A stretch of 64,000 nucleotides of DNA from Heligmosomoides polygyrus polygyrus (taxonomy: Eukaryota; Nematoda; Chromadorea; Rhabditida; Heligmosomidae), in assembly GCA_947396885.1 (NCBI GenBank), contig OX377202.1:109262221-109326220 (forward strand), read 5' to 3'. Every line of letters starts with the position of its first letter. Position 1 is the stretch's first letter. The position numbers were made by a program, and so were the translations under genes. A model generated the notes under the pieces. It was given only the letters and a program-made list of their open reading frames with translations. It was not told the DNA's origin and did not search any database. Of this stretch, positions 32,452 to 44,262 are shown piece by piece.

Positions 32452-35222
32452 TAGTCGGGAGGGGGCGTAATGTACCACTTGCGCACGTCGTTCCATGCCA
32501 CACAACCACATCACTGAATTTATACCATTTTCACGTTGAATTAGGCACTTTTCAAATCAAATTGGACATTCTTCTAAGCCTGAGTCTAAGACTTTTGAAA
32601 CCAAAGCTAATTCTTCGATATCGAAATGACCTTCAGGCAGGTTAAACTACGGACTCAATAAGACGGGTAGAATAATTTTTGTTCAAGGAAATTTTGGTTC
32701 AACTTTTTAAAAAGTTGTTTGGTTTACCTGCCGCAATAGGTGTAATAATTTTATACAATTTTTATCTTTAAAGGCAAAATAATAAATTAAAATTTGTCTT
32801 TAAGCACATCAAAGAGACAAGCATAAAGCGCATTAAAATATCAGATCACGCCATGCACTCAAAAAGTTTGCCGCAATTCTTACTTGATTGATAGTGTAAA
32901 TGCCACTTATGTACATGAACCACAACCGATGTGGTAGGCGCGTTTTTTACAGTTGTTTTTTGTTGTATGTGTCAAACTCCATGCAAGCAGAAATTCTACT
33001 ATTAATCGAGTAAACATCGCAACGCCTTAGGCGAGGGTATGGCGTAGTCTTAACTTTCGGCACTAAAAAATGACCGCCTTTTCGTTTTTAAAACAAGATT
33101 AAAACCATTGTTTTTTCATTTTTTAAAAATAAAATGGAAAACAATGTGTTCACTCATTGGGTAAGTTAATTAAAGCTTCAAAGAAACTCATACTAAACGG
33201 CGCCGGTGGTGTAATGGCGTGGAGCATTCCCACCCGGTTAGTGGGAGGTGCAGGTTCGAATCCCACCTGGCGCTGAAAGTTTTGTTCGCAACAAAACATC
33301 GTTATGACAGCTTGCAATCTTGATACCAGCTACTTGAGGCTTAAGGAAACTGATTCGACTCATACTAAAATTTTCCTTGAACAATTTTTCTCTGACCTCT
33401 TTGAGAGTCTTTAGTTTGATGTGGAAAAGCTCATTTCGATTTGGGATAGTTCACCTTGATTTCAGAAGTTTTGGACCAGCTTAGAAGAGTGTATAATTTG
33501 GCCTAAAAATACTATAAACGAAGCTGAAGTTCTCGTAGAAACTCAAGCCTAGGAATGGCGGCGTATGTCACACATACCCCCCTCCCGCTCCCCCCTCCGA
33601 CTAAGATAGATCCGACTTTCCGCCTACCAAGCGGGGTCTCCAGATGACAGAGGAATTTCGAGAGCAAACAGAGGACCCCGATGAAGCGGTCGGAACAGGC
33701 AACAGTTTATCAACGGTCGAATTGACCGTTACGCGCTATCGCGGTGCGAACGCGCGTAAGGCTCCAAACGCCGAAGGGCGGCGGCGTGTGGCGGCCGTTG
33801 GCGCTGGCGCCGGCGTTGACGACGCCGCCGACGGCGCTTCCTACGCCTTCTTCGCCTCGTCACTGATTTCTTCATGTTCGTGTGTTCACGAGAGCAGAGC
33901 GTAATTCCCAACTTTGACCGCAGATGTCGTCAGCTGCTGCGGTGGCGCTGCTGATAACCACGGACCGGGGTCATCGGAAATAATCGCCTTGATTAGGTGA
34001 TCCATCGAAAACGGCCGCAACCACACTACCCGCATGCACCGGTTTGTACGATTTTTTCTCGGCGGAGAAAGGGGTGTGTTTAAGACCTGTGTACGTGGCC
34101 ATTTTTTGGTAAGGCCTAACCATGAAACAGGGAACGGCTTAAACTCTAAACATTACAGTTCTACAGGGTAAGCAATTAGGTGGAAGCCAACAGAGCCATG
34201 GGATGCAAGCGCATTTATACCACTTTTACGCCGAATTGGACACTTTCCAAGTCAAATTGGACATTTTTGAAATCAAATTGGATACTTCTCGAACCAAATT
34301 GACGCCCTTCAAAGCTAGACGAAGACCTTTGAAGTCAAAGCGAACTCTTCCAGATCGATATGAGCCTCTTCTACATTAAACTAGAGACTCATCAGAAAGG
34401 TTAGAATAATTTTTGTTCAAGAAAAATTTTACTACAACTTTCGTTGAAGTTTTAATCCATCTACCCAAGAGGGAAGGCGCTGTTCGAAATCTTATAAAAT
34501 TTCTATTTTCAAGGAAAAATAACGGTTTTTTGCTTTAAAAAGCAGGAAGTCGGACATTTTTAGTGTCAAAAATAAGATTGCGCCATGCCTTCTTCCGTAA
34601 AGCCGCGATTTTTATTCGATTGATAGCAGAATTTCTGTTCGCATGGAGTTTGAAACCTGTTAACGATACAACAAAAACAACTGTAAAGAACACAAATATC
34701 CTCACTTTCATGAATCATGCAAGTGGCATTGACACTATCAATCAAATAAAGCTGCGGTGAACTGTTCGAGTGCATGGCGCGATCTGGACGTTGAATCCGC
34801 TATATGCTTGCTTATTTGCTGCGCTTTCAGCAAAATTTAAGGTTGCTATCTTTGCCAAAAAATAAAATTTTTATAAAATTGTTACACTTATTGGGACAGA
34901 TAAACTAAAAAAATTTAAAAAGTTATACCAAATTTTCCTTGAACAGAAAGATAATCCGACCATTTTATTGACTCAGTAGTTTATCCTGAGTGAAAGTAAT
35001 TTCGATTTGGAATAGCTCGCTTTGTTTTGAAAAGTCTTGAAGCTAGAAAAAAAACTAAAAGGGAGTATTGGGAGGGGGAAGAATTAGTGTCGCAGGAACC
35101 ACTCCGATATGTTGGCATTCGACGTGAAAATGTTATAAATTCAGGGAACGTGGTTGTGTAGCATGAGACGACGTACACACGTGGTACATTACGGTTGTCC
35201 CTCACGACTAGGATATATCCGA
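32452..35222. mobile_element. Compound element: two D units inside one GGATCTATCC-type terminal repeat
   Basis: The first 95 bases (CGATCTATCCTAGTCGGGAG, TGTACCACTTGCGCACGTCG, CCACACAACCACATC) are mirrored at 35105-35222 (CACGACTAGGATATATCC, CGTACACACGTGGTACA, GGTTGTGTAGC). Between them are one D unit (32520-33520, split by a SINE-B), a GC-rich island of about 600 bp (33540-34200) and a second D unit (34205-35130). A GGATCTATCC-type end also sits at 33591-33612, so this may be two neighbouring elements rather than one. No transposase frame was found. Confidence 0.6.
33198..33357 (+). mobile_element. SINE-B copy with 12-bp target duplication
   Basis: ACTCATACTAAA precedes (33186-33197) and follows (33358-33369) the element, which defines a 160-bp SINE-B. 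The head has GGTGGTGTAATGGCGTGGAG (A box) and GCAGGTTCGAATCCCAC (B box). The body has TTTTGTTCGCAACAAAACAT and ends GAGGCTTAAGGAAACTGATTCG. It splits an element D, so it is younger. Confidence 0.9.
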
Positions 35223-35650
35223 AAAATTACTCAATTTCCTAAGCCTTGGCTCGGTAGTTAAGCACTGATAATCTTCCACAGCCTTTGGTCTTCTTAAGAA
35301 GTTTCATATTTCTATAGGAAATAATTTATTTAATACATTTTTAAAAAGCTCAAAAATATAATTTTTAATTATCTTAAACTTTCTGCGACAAAACTAATTG
35401 ATTTCCATAAATAATTTACATTGTAAAAAGGCGTATTAACGTTTAATTAAACGCCAAAAAGCGTATAATGATAGAATGTGAATAAAATTAGTAGCTGCGT
35501 AATTATTTTAGCCCACAAACTTTGATCTACTATTACTACTACTATTTTTCATAGTCGTAGCAGTATGGAAACTTGCGATCAAAATTTTGCCTTCATCCAG
35601 AGCTGGGATCCGCATTCCTTACTTTCTGAATAAAAATTGGTCCATGTCGT

Positions 35651-35832
35651 GAATCAGGGCAGCATTGGGAGGGGCAGCACTGCGGCCAGTAATAACTAAC
35701 AAATCAGATCATCGACCATATGTATGTATTAAGCCGGCTGATTAGGGTAGCGACCATGCGTGACCTTTGTAAATGGCGCTCCATTCGATGCTGCCTGATT
35801 GGCTGGCGAGCGCTCACCTCCCAATGCTGCCC
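35651..35832. mobile_element. Small TIR element, 182 bp
   Basis: GGGCAGCATTGGGAGG at 35658 and CCTCCCAATGCTGCCC near 35817 are perfect 16-base complements. A related CCAATGCTGCTCACATTCG block recurs near 35952, so the right part is locally duplicated. Target duplication not identified. Confidence 0.5.
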
Positions 35833-37879
35833 ACATACGTGACTAGGACAGGTTGCCTAGAAAGAGCTGATGCTCCCTTCGGTCGCGTTACTATGCGCAG
35901 CGTATGGTCGGCGTTCTGACCGGTTATCGTTGGCCGCTGCGTTCCCACCGTCCAATGCTGCTCACATTCGCGACAAGGACCGGAGCCAGGGTTGTCTGGG
36001 GAAAAAGAAAAGCGACAAAGCTAGAGAAGGTTTTTGCAAAACTTTAATGCTCTTAGATTTCTCCAAGAATGACACAAAAAATTATTAAAATATTAAACAA
36101 AGCAGGAGTAAAATAACCGCTTAGGAAAAAATCTCACAAAATTCTTTAATTTCTTATTAAAAATGCATCTTGGGCTTAACGGCATCTGAATTTTAGGCAA
36201 AACTTGGCTAAGTTAGGTGAGTTCTATTGATTAGTCTAAGCAAACGTCTCGGTATATTGATCGTTTTTAGGAACCGGAATGCACTTTAGAACGGAACAAG
36301 ATACGTGGCGCAACCAGCAGGAGAGGTCGTCTTGATCGGGTTCGACGACATGTCACGACGGTTCGAGCTGGTGAACTTCACAGTAGCAGTTGAAAATTTG
36401 CTGCAATCCGCTGTCAGGCCCTTCTATAGGCTTATTGGCCAGGAGATGAATGCATGGCGCAAACCTGAGGGCTAACTGACGGCGATTTCCACCGTCTCTC
36501 GCTCATTTCTTCGGCGGACTCGTCAAATGAGGATGTTCTGTGCCATTCGGCTGATTGACTCCAACGACCCGAGTAAGTAGGTCGTCGGTCGGTCGGATGA
36601 GATGGCGTCGGACAGGCAGCTGGTGTGTCGGAATCTTCGAGCTTTCAAATATTTCCGTTGAATTTCACGCCTCGGTGACGATACGGTCAACTGGGTTAAT
36701 GGCGTTTGTCCCCGCTGGTCCTCGTCTTGAGACGAGCCCCAGGTCGACCGTCTGGCCATTATTAGGGCCACTAAAATCCGGATCAGACAGACAGAGGAGA
36801 GGTGGCTTTTTTCGGGCTTGGCGCCGGCGCTTCCGGACGCTTGACAAGCGACGGTCGAGTCATCTAGGGAATGGAATGCTGGTGCAAAACTATCAGCACA
36901 TCGGCGTCGTGATTAGCACTGGAGTCGTTCTGTTCAATGTTCAATGGCTTAATGTCGTGCTGGTTCAATTACCCAAGTTTGAGGTACCAAAGAAGGAGAA
37001 CTCGCCGAGACATCAGTCACTAAAGCTTGTTTAATGTTTCAACACTGCCGTAGTCGCCTTTTTTATTCAATTTTTTGAGGATTGTCTGTACTTTTTTGGC
37101 CGAATCCCCCAACCCAAGGGCCTATCCCACCCATCGGTTAGGCGAAGTGAAGGGTACCCTGCCAGCTCTGTAGAGCCTCCAGTGGCTTCCATATGCGCCA
37201 AATCGCTGTGTACGATGGGAGAGCGCCGGCCTCGGTGTTATCAGAGGAGACGGCAGGGGTGTTCGCCACCTGTCACCACCCGACCCGAAAACCAACCTGT
37301 GGCCGCCGCGGTGCTCCCGGAGATAGTGCTGCTGCCTTACCACAGACGGACACCGCGCGCTGGAAAGCCTCTGAAGCGGCTGGAACCGGGGAATGAATTC
37401 GAGAAGGGTTTCAGTGACCCTGGAAAGTTCATGATGGCCTGATCTTTATCATAACTTTCAGGGTACGGTTCCTGAGTTGTACTATTTCAGCTTCCAAAGA
37501 CTTGGCGGTAGTTTCTTAGAACTTGTATGAAATGGAGAATGGGCTCCTCAGAGGTGACTGGTACTCTTAAAAAACTGTTAGATAGTCTTGTTCCAGGAGC
37601 AGAGTGCATGGCTCATTCCAGTTAGGTGATTAGTCCAGTTTTTCCCAGACTTTTCGTCGAGCAGAAGCAGTCCAATGCACTTCCAAGACTTTAACGTTAA
37701 TAAACCAACAATTTGCCAATGGTCTAGGAGACGATACGTATGACTTCTGCATTGATTAGGTCCTCTAGATTGCGCCACGCATCCTGATTCTGCACAGATT
37801 CTAAAGCTAATTCTCGAGTGTTAGTCATTGGGAAGAGGTGACTTTTTTACCGTTACCTACTAGCCGCTTGCCACAAACC
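35833..37879. other. No gene recognised
   Basis: Two kb without a clear element. A plus-strand frame of 159 codons (36555-37034) and overlapping frames on both strands at 37122-37442 lack recognisable domains. A fragment near 37770 (TTGCGCCACGCATCCTGATT) resembles the SINE-A body, minus strand. Confidence 0.3.
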
Positions 37880-37975
37880 TTAGCCTTTATTTATTTATTT
37901 ATTCTGTACCTGGATAATAATGTAGAAGCAAAACACAACGGAAAGAAACATAAGCTAAAGTCACTGCAGGGCTAA
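37880..37975 (-). mobile_element. LINE 3' tail fragment
   Basis: On the minus strand it reads GGTACAGAATAAATAAATAA, like the 3' end of the LINE fragment near 61140 (TGTACAGAGTAAATAAATAA). Only the tail remains. Confidence 0.5.
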
Positions 37976-37980
37976 AAAAA

Positions 37981-38263
37981 AAGATGGCGTTACTTAATCT
38001 TTTTTGGGATGCGCCACGCATTCTAATTCTGCGGGATATGTGGAGGCGATTTGAAGGTGTATTTGGCCCACACAATGTCTTGCGGTGGCCAGTTGATGAA
38101 CAAGTCCTTTCCAGGCTTTATCCTTCCCAGACGTCTGGTTCCAATTCATCAACCCTGGAGGGTTGGGAGGCCTGGTTGGCCTGGGTGGGAAATCCGAACC
38201 AAGAACCTGGTATTGGGTGCAAGTGACAGCCGGCACTGTCTCCGGCTGCGCAACACTAGCCCG
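37981..38263 (-). mobile_element. SINE-A copy
   Basis: Minus-strand copy with tail complement GATGGCGTTACTTAATC and the B-box complement AATCCGAACCAAGAACC; head complement TCCGGCTGCGCAACACTAGCCC. Confidence 0.85.
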
Positions 38264-38411
38264 CTACGAAGTCATTGTAATAAAAAAAAACAAAAAATCT
38301 ACAAGATTCAACCTAATAAAAAGGAAAAGTACTCAGCTCCATCTTAAAGATAGATAAAGATTCGGTGAAGAAGTTTTTAATTGCCTTATAGAGATTTGAA
38401 AAGGTCCCTCA

Positions 38412-38740
38412 GATCACCTGTCATCTGCCGTCCCGTTGATCATCAAGTTGTTCGAGCGGACACCAGCAGCGTCTCCATTCGTCCCTGACGCGTGCCAGAG
38501 TGCTCCAATGGATCCTCCTCGCTCGAAGGACACGAAGTGGATCGTAGCCTTCCTTTAGGGCTTTCCGGAATAAGTCTAACCAACGTGATGGTGGACGTCA
38601 TAGCGTTCTCTTCACATCCTGTGGAATCCAATCGGTGACGGCTCTCCACCAGTCGTCGTCTGCGAAACGCATTACGTGGCCGGCCCACCTAATTTGCGAT
38701 GACTTGGCCCATGCGACAGCGTCTATGATCTTTGAATTAC
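38412..38740 (-). mobile_element. RTE-type LINE 3' fragment
   Basis: On the minus strand, pieces in shifting frames encode the C-terminal region of an RTE-like ORF (GHVMRFADDDWW-type, then [15 protein letters not shown] sequence), followed by a 3' end near ACAGGTGATC. Frames are broken by indels. Only the last part of the element remains. Confidence 0.75.
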
Positions 38741-38767
38741 CTCAAGTGCAGCAAATGCAAACGTCGA

Positions 38768-39285
38768 AAAATAGGTGGGCCGGCCACGTAATGCGCTTCG
38801 CAGACACCGCTGTCTCTTAGATAATTTCAAAAATTTCGAGGCAAAATTAAGGAATTCATCGCATTCCTCAGAAAATGGCATCCTAAAAAGCAAGATTTAA
38901 CTAATAAAAGCATACAAAAATGAAAGAACGCGTCCAAAGTTCTGATCTTCATCGAAGAGCAGAAGCGATTCCGCATGGACAAACTCGGCGAAAATTGGAT
39001 GGGTCAATTTCGCTGATAGTCCAAGGACGAGAGACGGATGGATTCCGAGACAGTTTGAATGTGTATTTTCTTTCCTATCTCTAATGTTTTCGAAAATCAG
39101 AGACGTAGTCGCATAGGCCAAGTCGTAGAAAATTAGGTGGGCCGGCCACGCTCTTCGTGTCCATCGAGCGAGGAGGATCCATTGGAGCACTCTGGCACGC
39201 GGCAGGGACGAATAGAGACGCTGCTGGCGCTCGCTCGAGCAAGTCGATGATCAACGGGACGCCAGGTGATACAGGTGACGTCTAA
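38768..39285 (+). mobile_element. RTE 3' fragments in the opposite orientation
   Basis: Two plus-strand pieces. At 38771-38815, TAGGTGGGCCGGCCACGTAA corresponds to the RWAGHVM segment. At 39085-39285, the sequence runs from AATCAGAGACGTAGTCGC to the 3' end GGTGATACAGGTGAC. In the second the coding sequence jumps from GGCCGGCCACG directly to CTCTTCGTGTCCATCGAG, an internal deletion of about 150 bases relative to the copy at 41036. Confidence 0.65.
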
Positions 39286-39331
39286 TGTATTACAGTAGCC
39301 AGCTGAAGGCCATAGCTTGACAGATGAGATG

Positions 39332-39442
39332 GATACTAGTTCACCGCTCTCGGGGGATTGAGGGTTTAGTTTTACAGGGCGAGAAATCCGAACCAGGAAT
39401 CTGAAATTGGGCTGCTTCCTACGACTACGCTACGACGTGCCA
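39332..39442 (-). mobile_element. SINE-A head fragment
   Basis: Minus-strand fragment with GGGCGAGAAATCCGAACCAGGAAT and the head complement CGACTACGCTACGACGTGCC. The 3' two-thirds of the SINE are unrecognisable. Confidence 0.5.
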
Positions 39443-40179
39443 CTTCAAGGGGATGTCATCGAGGTCACTGGCGATGTGAATTCGGCTCCAAGAATGGCTT
39501 CTTCTTACCCTTTAAGAACATGACTGCAATGATAGGGGTGCAGTTCACCATTTCCAGCCAAGTTAAGCTCCATTCTACATATGGACTTCCACCTATAAGT
39601 GCCATCGACGTAACTGATTGTGTCGGACTTCTGAGCCAGCCGACCACCGGGTTGCACCTCGTGTTGTGCACTCGTTTACCGACATATTGAGGTCATTCGA
39701 GCTAGTGATTCGTCCCGCTGATGCAACGAGGCGACCTCCGCCTCTGTCGGTGGTGTCGTTTGAATGCGAGCGAAGTGTGCGCGGCGGCGACGTCGTCTGA
39801 CGACGACGGCGACGTTGTTGCTGCTGCTATCATGGTTGCGATGTTAACGACCGTCGGAGTAGCTCGTTAACGACGTCGGTCAGCTTTGCCAAATCGCAAC
39901 CACCTCGTCATCAACACCATTAGCACACGCCACACGACTCTTTAAGAAACTCCTCGCACACAGCGATCTGGAACGGTGTCGCCATTGAGGGGTCAACCTA
40001 GAGAAAGAGCAGCGTTGATTGCATGTATGGTAGTTTTTCTGGATTAGTAGAATCGATTCATAGACATTCATTATACCAAGAATATTGAACAGCAGTTAGA
40101 TATTTTTGTAACCTGAATTGAAATCATAAATATCGCTGGAATTATTGAAAGTATTCCTCCAGAATAAACAATGTCCTGC
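39443..40179. other. No gene recognised; GACGGCGACG patch
   Basis: A CGACGACGGCGACG patch lies near 39795. No coding signal supported. Confidence 0.35.
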
Positions 40180-40575
40180 AGACAGTTGTAGAAAACACAC
40201 ATATCCTCAATTTTAACTTGATGTAAGCAGCATTTACACTATCATTAAAATAAAAATCGCGACGAGTGCACGGCGCGATCTAGCCTTTTAACGCATTTAA
40301 TGATTGCTGCCATGTTGCCCCTTTAAACAAAATTTTATTAATTAATTTTTATTTAAAAATAAATTCTTTATAAAAATGTTCAATAATATTCATTCGGCTA
40401 GCTGAAGTACAAGATTTCAAACCAAATTTTCCCCGAACAAAAAATTATTCTAACCATCTTGGGGAGTCTGTAATTTAACCTGTAAGAAAGTAATTGCACT
40501 GTGCAAGAGTTCACTCTATTTTCGAAAAGTCTTACGCTATCTTAGGAGAGTCCACTTTGACGTGAAAGAAGTATA
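40180..40575. repeat. Partial element D (central and right part)
   Basis: From AAACACACATATCCTCAATT through AATAAAAATCGCGACGAG to TCTTAGGAGAGTCCACTTTG. The left arm is missing. Confidence 0.6.
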
Positions 40576-41035
40576 TATTATACATGTATTGTGGAATATT
40601 TTTTTTTAGTATTACAACGGTTTAATTACCCAAATTTGAGGTATATACGGCAGGAGTCCGCCATGCAACTGTTCAACCAGTCCCCAACACATTGAGGTCT
40701 TAGGATAGGAAACGAAGGAAATCTACCCTAATCCTAACGAGGTTTGTAACATCCAGATCGTGTTTAGCGTTCGATATCCGTATCCTCCTGAAATGCAGTG
40801 GACCTTCAGCCATCTCCAAACTTCGCACATCTTAGCCTGTCCTTATCAGTAGGTCACTGGTATTCAGATCTGGCGAGCGAAAAGAAATCGATTAGCAATT
40901 CCACGGAATTCAATTTGGCTTCAGTTGCTCCAAAGAGCAACAGTGTTGGTAACTCTACTTGTCTGATAAACAAAAAGTGAACGACATGTTTGAGATTTTT
41001 GAATTTTAAAGGCTCGGGTCTACCCTAGTCGGAAA

Positions 41036-41722
41036 GTGCACCATTGGAAAAGCTGTCACCTGTATCACCTGTTGATCATCGACTCGCTCGAGCGGGCGCC
41101 AGCAGCGTCTCCATTTGTTCCTGTCGCGTGTCAGAGTGCTCCAATGGATCCTCCTCGCTTGAGGGACACGAAGAGCGTCAGAGCGATCGTTCAGGACTTT
41201 CACGAAGAAGTCCGACTAACGCGTTGGTGGGCGTTCTGGTGTTCTCTTGACACCCCGCGGAATCCAGTCTGTGACGGCTCTCGTCCAGCGGGTGTCTGCG
41301 AATCGCATTACGTGGCCGGCCCACCTAATTTTCGACGACTTGGCCCATGCGACAGCGTCTCTGATCTTCGAACGTCGGCGAAGCTCGGAACTCCGGAGGC
41401 CTTCTCTCACTTGCGTGAGTCGTGCACTCCGAGCATCGTCCTCTCGGTTCCCCGCTGCGCGACGCTGATCGCGTGTTCATCCTGCTTTCGTATAGCCCAG
41501 GTCTCTGAGGTGTATGTTAGGGCAGGAAGAACAGTGGAGTCGAATAGGTGGGCACGGAGTTCGTCTTATTCGCGACTTCTTCGACGCTCTTGAAAGCTCC
41601 CCAAGCCGCTCGTTTCCTCCTGCTCAGCTCTGGCGCTAGGTCGTTGGCCATATCGACTTCGCGACCCAGATAGACATAGCTGGAGCATTCGGAGATGTTC
41701 GTTCCGTTGAGCGATAATGGGG
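41036..41722 (-). mobile_element. 5'-truncated RTE-type LINE, longest copy in the window
   Basis: The minus-strand translation begins SLNGTNISECSSYVYLGREV and continues MANDLAPELSRRKRAAWGAF (41720-41580), then shifts frame. A later frame gives [60 protein letters not shown] and [20 protein letters not shown] (41400-41050). This order is the C-terminal end of RTE-clade ORF2 proteins as I know them from nematodes. The catalytic reverse transcriptase and the endonuclease are missing. At least one frameshift and one in-frame stop break it. The 3' end is GATGATCAACAGGTGATACA. Confidence 0.85.
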
Positions 41723-42164
41723 ATTGGAAAAGCTAGACAAACACAAACACCGTGGCCTATCCCCGGTAGGAAATTGTAAAGAAAGCTTCTATCTAGGCCA
41801 TCTCAGAATGTAGTCTGTTGAAACATTGTACCTCTAATTTTACCGTCGTTCTGAAGGATCTGAGGAAAGTGGCGAATAGGATAGATACGAAAAATCGCTG
41901 AGAATAAGATTTTTCGCCCCACTGTCCCATTCATAGTTTTTTATCCCTGATAGGAATAGAAAGCTTTTTTGACTACAATACAAAGACCAGTCGCCTTATT
42001 TCGGAAACAGCGAGAAAACCTTGTCAACCGCTAGGTTACGGTAGGGGCAACGGCGCGTTCCCACACCCCTGCCGTGCGTCTTCGCTAGCATGTGCGTATT
42101 CGTAGGAATCATTCCGATATGATGGCATTCAGGCAGGATCTACAACAAGTCAACACTATCGACC

Positions 42165-42200
42165 GACCGATTTGCAATATCGATCGGCTTTATCGATTTT
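42165..42200. repeat. ATCGAT cluster
   Basis: CAATATCGATCGGCTTTATCGATTTTTT, resembling clusters at 16507, 24530, 48430, 49038 and 50556. Possibly part of an undefined dispersed repeat. Confidence 0.4.
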
Positions 42201-42423
42201 TTAAAGATGAGAGACTTCAAAGTGTGAATCACAACAATGCGATGGAGCGTAGACAAGCCTCACGTCAACAGTTTTGGGGATCTTCCCTTACCCTAATCTA
42301 TGAAATAAGACAGAGCAGTACTTTCTTCGTTCATGGGGTTAAAAATCGGCTATTGATCGTTTGGTACTTTGCGAAGCACAAATGTAAGGATTGAAAATGG
42401 TTTTAATATGTACCATTTTGGGT

Positions 42424-42712
42424 GGGCGCGTGTAGCGCAGTCGGAGGAGGCGCCGGCTGTCGCGTGCACCCAATACCAGGTTCCTGGTTCGGATTTCCCG
42501 CCTAGGCCAACCAAGCCTTCCATCCCTCTGGGGTCGGTGACTTGGTACCAGACTTGCCTGGGAAGGATAGTGCTCTGACTTGTTCATCGGCTGGCCACCG
42601 CAAGTCATTGTATGGCCAAATACGCATTCAAATCGCCTCCACGACATCCCGTTGAAGTAGAATGCGCGGCGCATCCCAAAAGGAATTAAGTAACGCCGCC
42701 CTTTATCCCTTA
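42424..42712 (+). mobile_element. SINE-A copy, near consensus
   Basis: The complete copy closest to the apparent consensus. Head GGGCGCGTGTAGCGCAGTCG, B box TCCTGGTTCGGATTTCCC, body, and tail AACGCCGCCCTTTATCCCTTATTC. A good reference for the family. Confidence 0.92.
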
Positions 42713-42720
42713 TTCTTTCT

Positions 42721-43975
42721 GTACCATTTTCACGTCGAATTGAACAGTTTTGAAATCAAAATGGACACTTTTGACATCAAATTAGACACTCTTCCAGCTA
42801 GCCTAAGATTTTTAAAAATCAAAGCGAACTGTTCCAAATCAAAATGAGCGTCATCTGCATCAAACATTAGGATCACCAAAAATGATAGAATAATTTTTTT
42901 GCTCAAGGAAAATTTTAGAATAACTTTTTTTGAACTTTTAATTTGCTTTCCAATGAGAGAACACATAGTTTGAAATTTTGTAAGCATGTGAAGAAACAAT
43001 GATTTAAAACTTGTTTTAAAGAGCAAAAAGATGGCCATTTTATTTTGCCAAAACAGAGATTGCGCCATGCTCCCGTCCAAAGCTTCGCGATTTTTATTCG
43101 ATTGATAGCATAATTTTTGTTTGCATGCGGTTTCACACCTGAAGACGGTGCAACATGAACAATTGTAAAAAACACACATATTCTAACGTCGACGAGCTTT
43201 CCGAGTGCATGGCGCGATCCGGTCTTTTAATGCACTACTTGATTGCTGCTTTGTTATGCTTTAAAACAAAATTTACTTTAATATTTTTTCAGAAAATATT
43301 TTTTTTATAAAATTTGACGACCGTTTTGATTTAGAAGGGTTCGGTGTGATTCAAAAAGTATTAGGCTTGTTTGGAAGAGTGTCCCATTTGGCGTGAAAAT
43401 GGCATATTTAAGACGTTAGAACGGATCTATCCTAGTCCGGAGGGACTACATAATTAAAAAGTAGGTGACAAAATGGCTTGACACTTACCGAGCGGCTCCT
43501 AGAGAACGAGTTGGAACCTAAAGGAAACCAAAAACAAACATACAAACAAACAAACAAACAAAAATAAAAAATCGCCTCGGTTTACAACCGTCTCGGCGGG
43601 CAAAGAGCGACGGAATAGAGGTATGCCGCATGCTGACCGCCGGCTAACATGTTATAACCAGGATCTACATGGTGAATAGGGTGCATGTAGCCGCATGCCG
43701 CGTGCTGACCGCCGCCTGACATGTTAAACCAGGATGCAACAGGTAGAGGAGGGCACACAACTTTACAACCGCAACAAATATGATTTTCGTTTCCTGGTGA
43801 GTTTTTCTTGTTTAGGGTCTTGTGTTGTTCTTTAAGAGTCGCTCGGTAAGTCTCAATTGAATTTGTTACATATAATACTTTTTAGTTATGTGCGCCCCCC
43901 CCCCCCCCGGACTAGGATAGATCCAGAAGAGTGTCCAATTTGGCGTGAAAATGGCATAATTAAAACGTTAGAACT
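42721..43975. repeat. Element D copy interrupted by a MITE (42721-43431 plus 43927-43975)
   Basis: It runs from the ACCATTTTCACGTCGAATTG end, through TTGCGCCATGCTCCCGTCCA and the central CGATTTTTATTCGATTGATA, to the complementary end TTTGGCGTGAAAATGGCAT near 43390. The end sequence GTCCAATTTGGCGTGAAAAT...CGTTAGAAC occurs again just after the MITE (43938-43976), so the last about 45 bases of D are duplicated around the insert. Confidence 0.75.
43432..43926. mobile_element. GGATCTATCC-type element, 495 bp, poly-C/G end
   Basis: The left end GGATCTATCCTAGTCCGGAG is mirrored by CCGGACTAGGATAGATCC at the right. Inside the ends, TGACACTTACCGAGCGGCTC faces GAGTCGCTCGGTAAGTCTCA, giving about 75 bases of inverted repeat. 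A CCCCCCCCC tract lies just inside the right end. The middle has (CAAA)n near 43545 and a direct repeat (GCATGCTGACCGCCGGCTAACATGTT near 43628, repeated at 43696). Confidence 0.7.
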
Positions 43976-44262
43976 CTTTAGCTGCTATTGAAAATATAGC
44001 AGTTTAAGCCCTGTTCTACTGTTCTATCCATAATCCAGTTTTAAAATATCATTACCATTATTTATGGATTTCTGTCAACCAGTCTCTTCAGTACAACTGT
44101 TCATGATCCAACGAGTCTGTCCCCTGCTCATGGCTGTCAGCAGCGTTCAACAATGCCTTTAGTGCTATTTGGCAAGGAGTTGTTCCACTGGAGGGCTATT
44201 CAGAATAGCGGATGCTCCTGTCACAGGAGAAGTTCAACTTTTCGTCGCAGTTGACCGTCCAT

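Noticed and set aside
33198..33275. tRNA gene with apparent A and B boxes and a good acceptor stem
   Set aside because: The sequence continues into the SINE-B body and is bounded by a 12-bp target duplication. The T stem does not pair and position 33 is not T.
33729..33911. Arg-rich frame on the minus strand
   Set aside because: Product of a GGCGGCGGC-type low-complexity patch with no domain.
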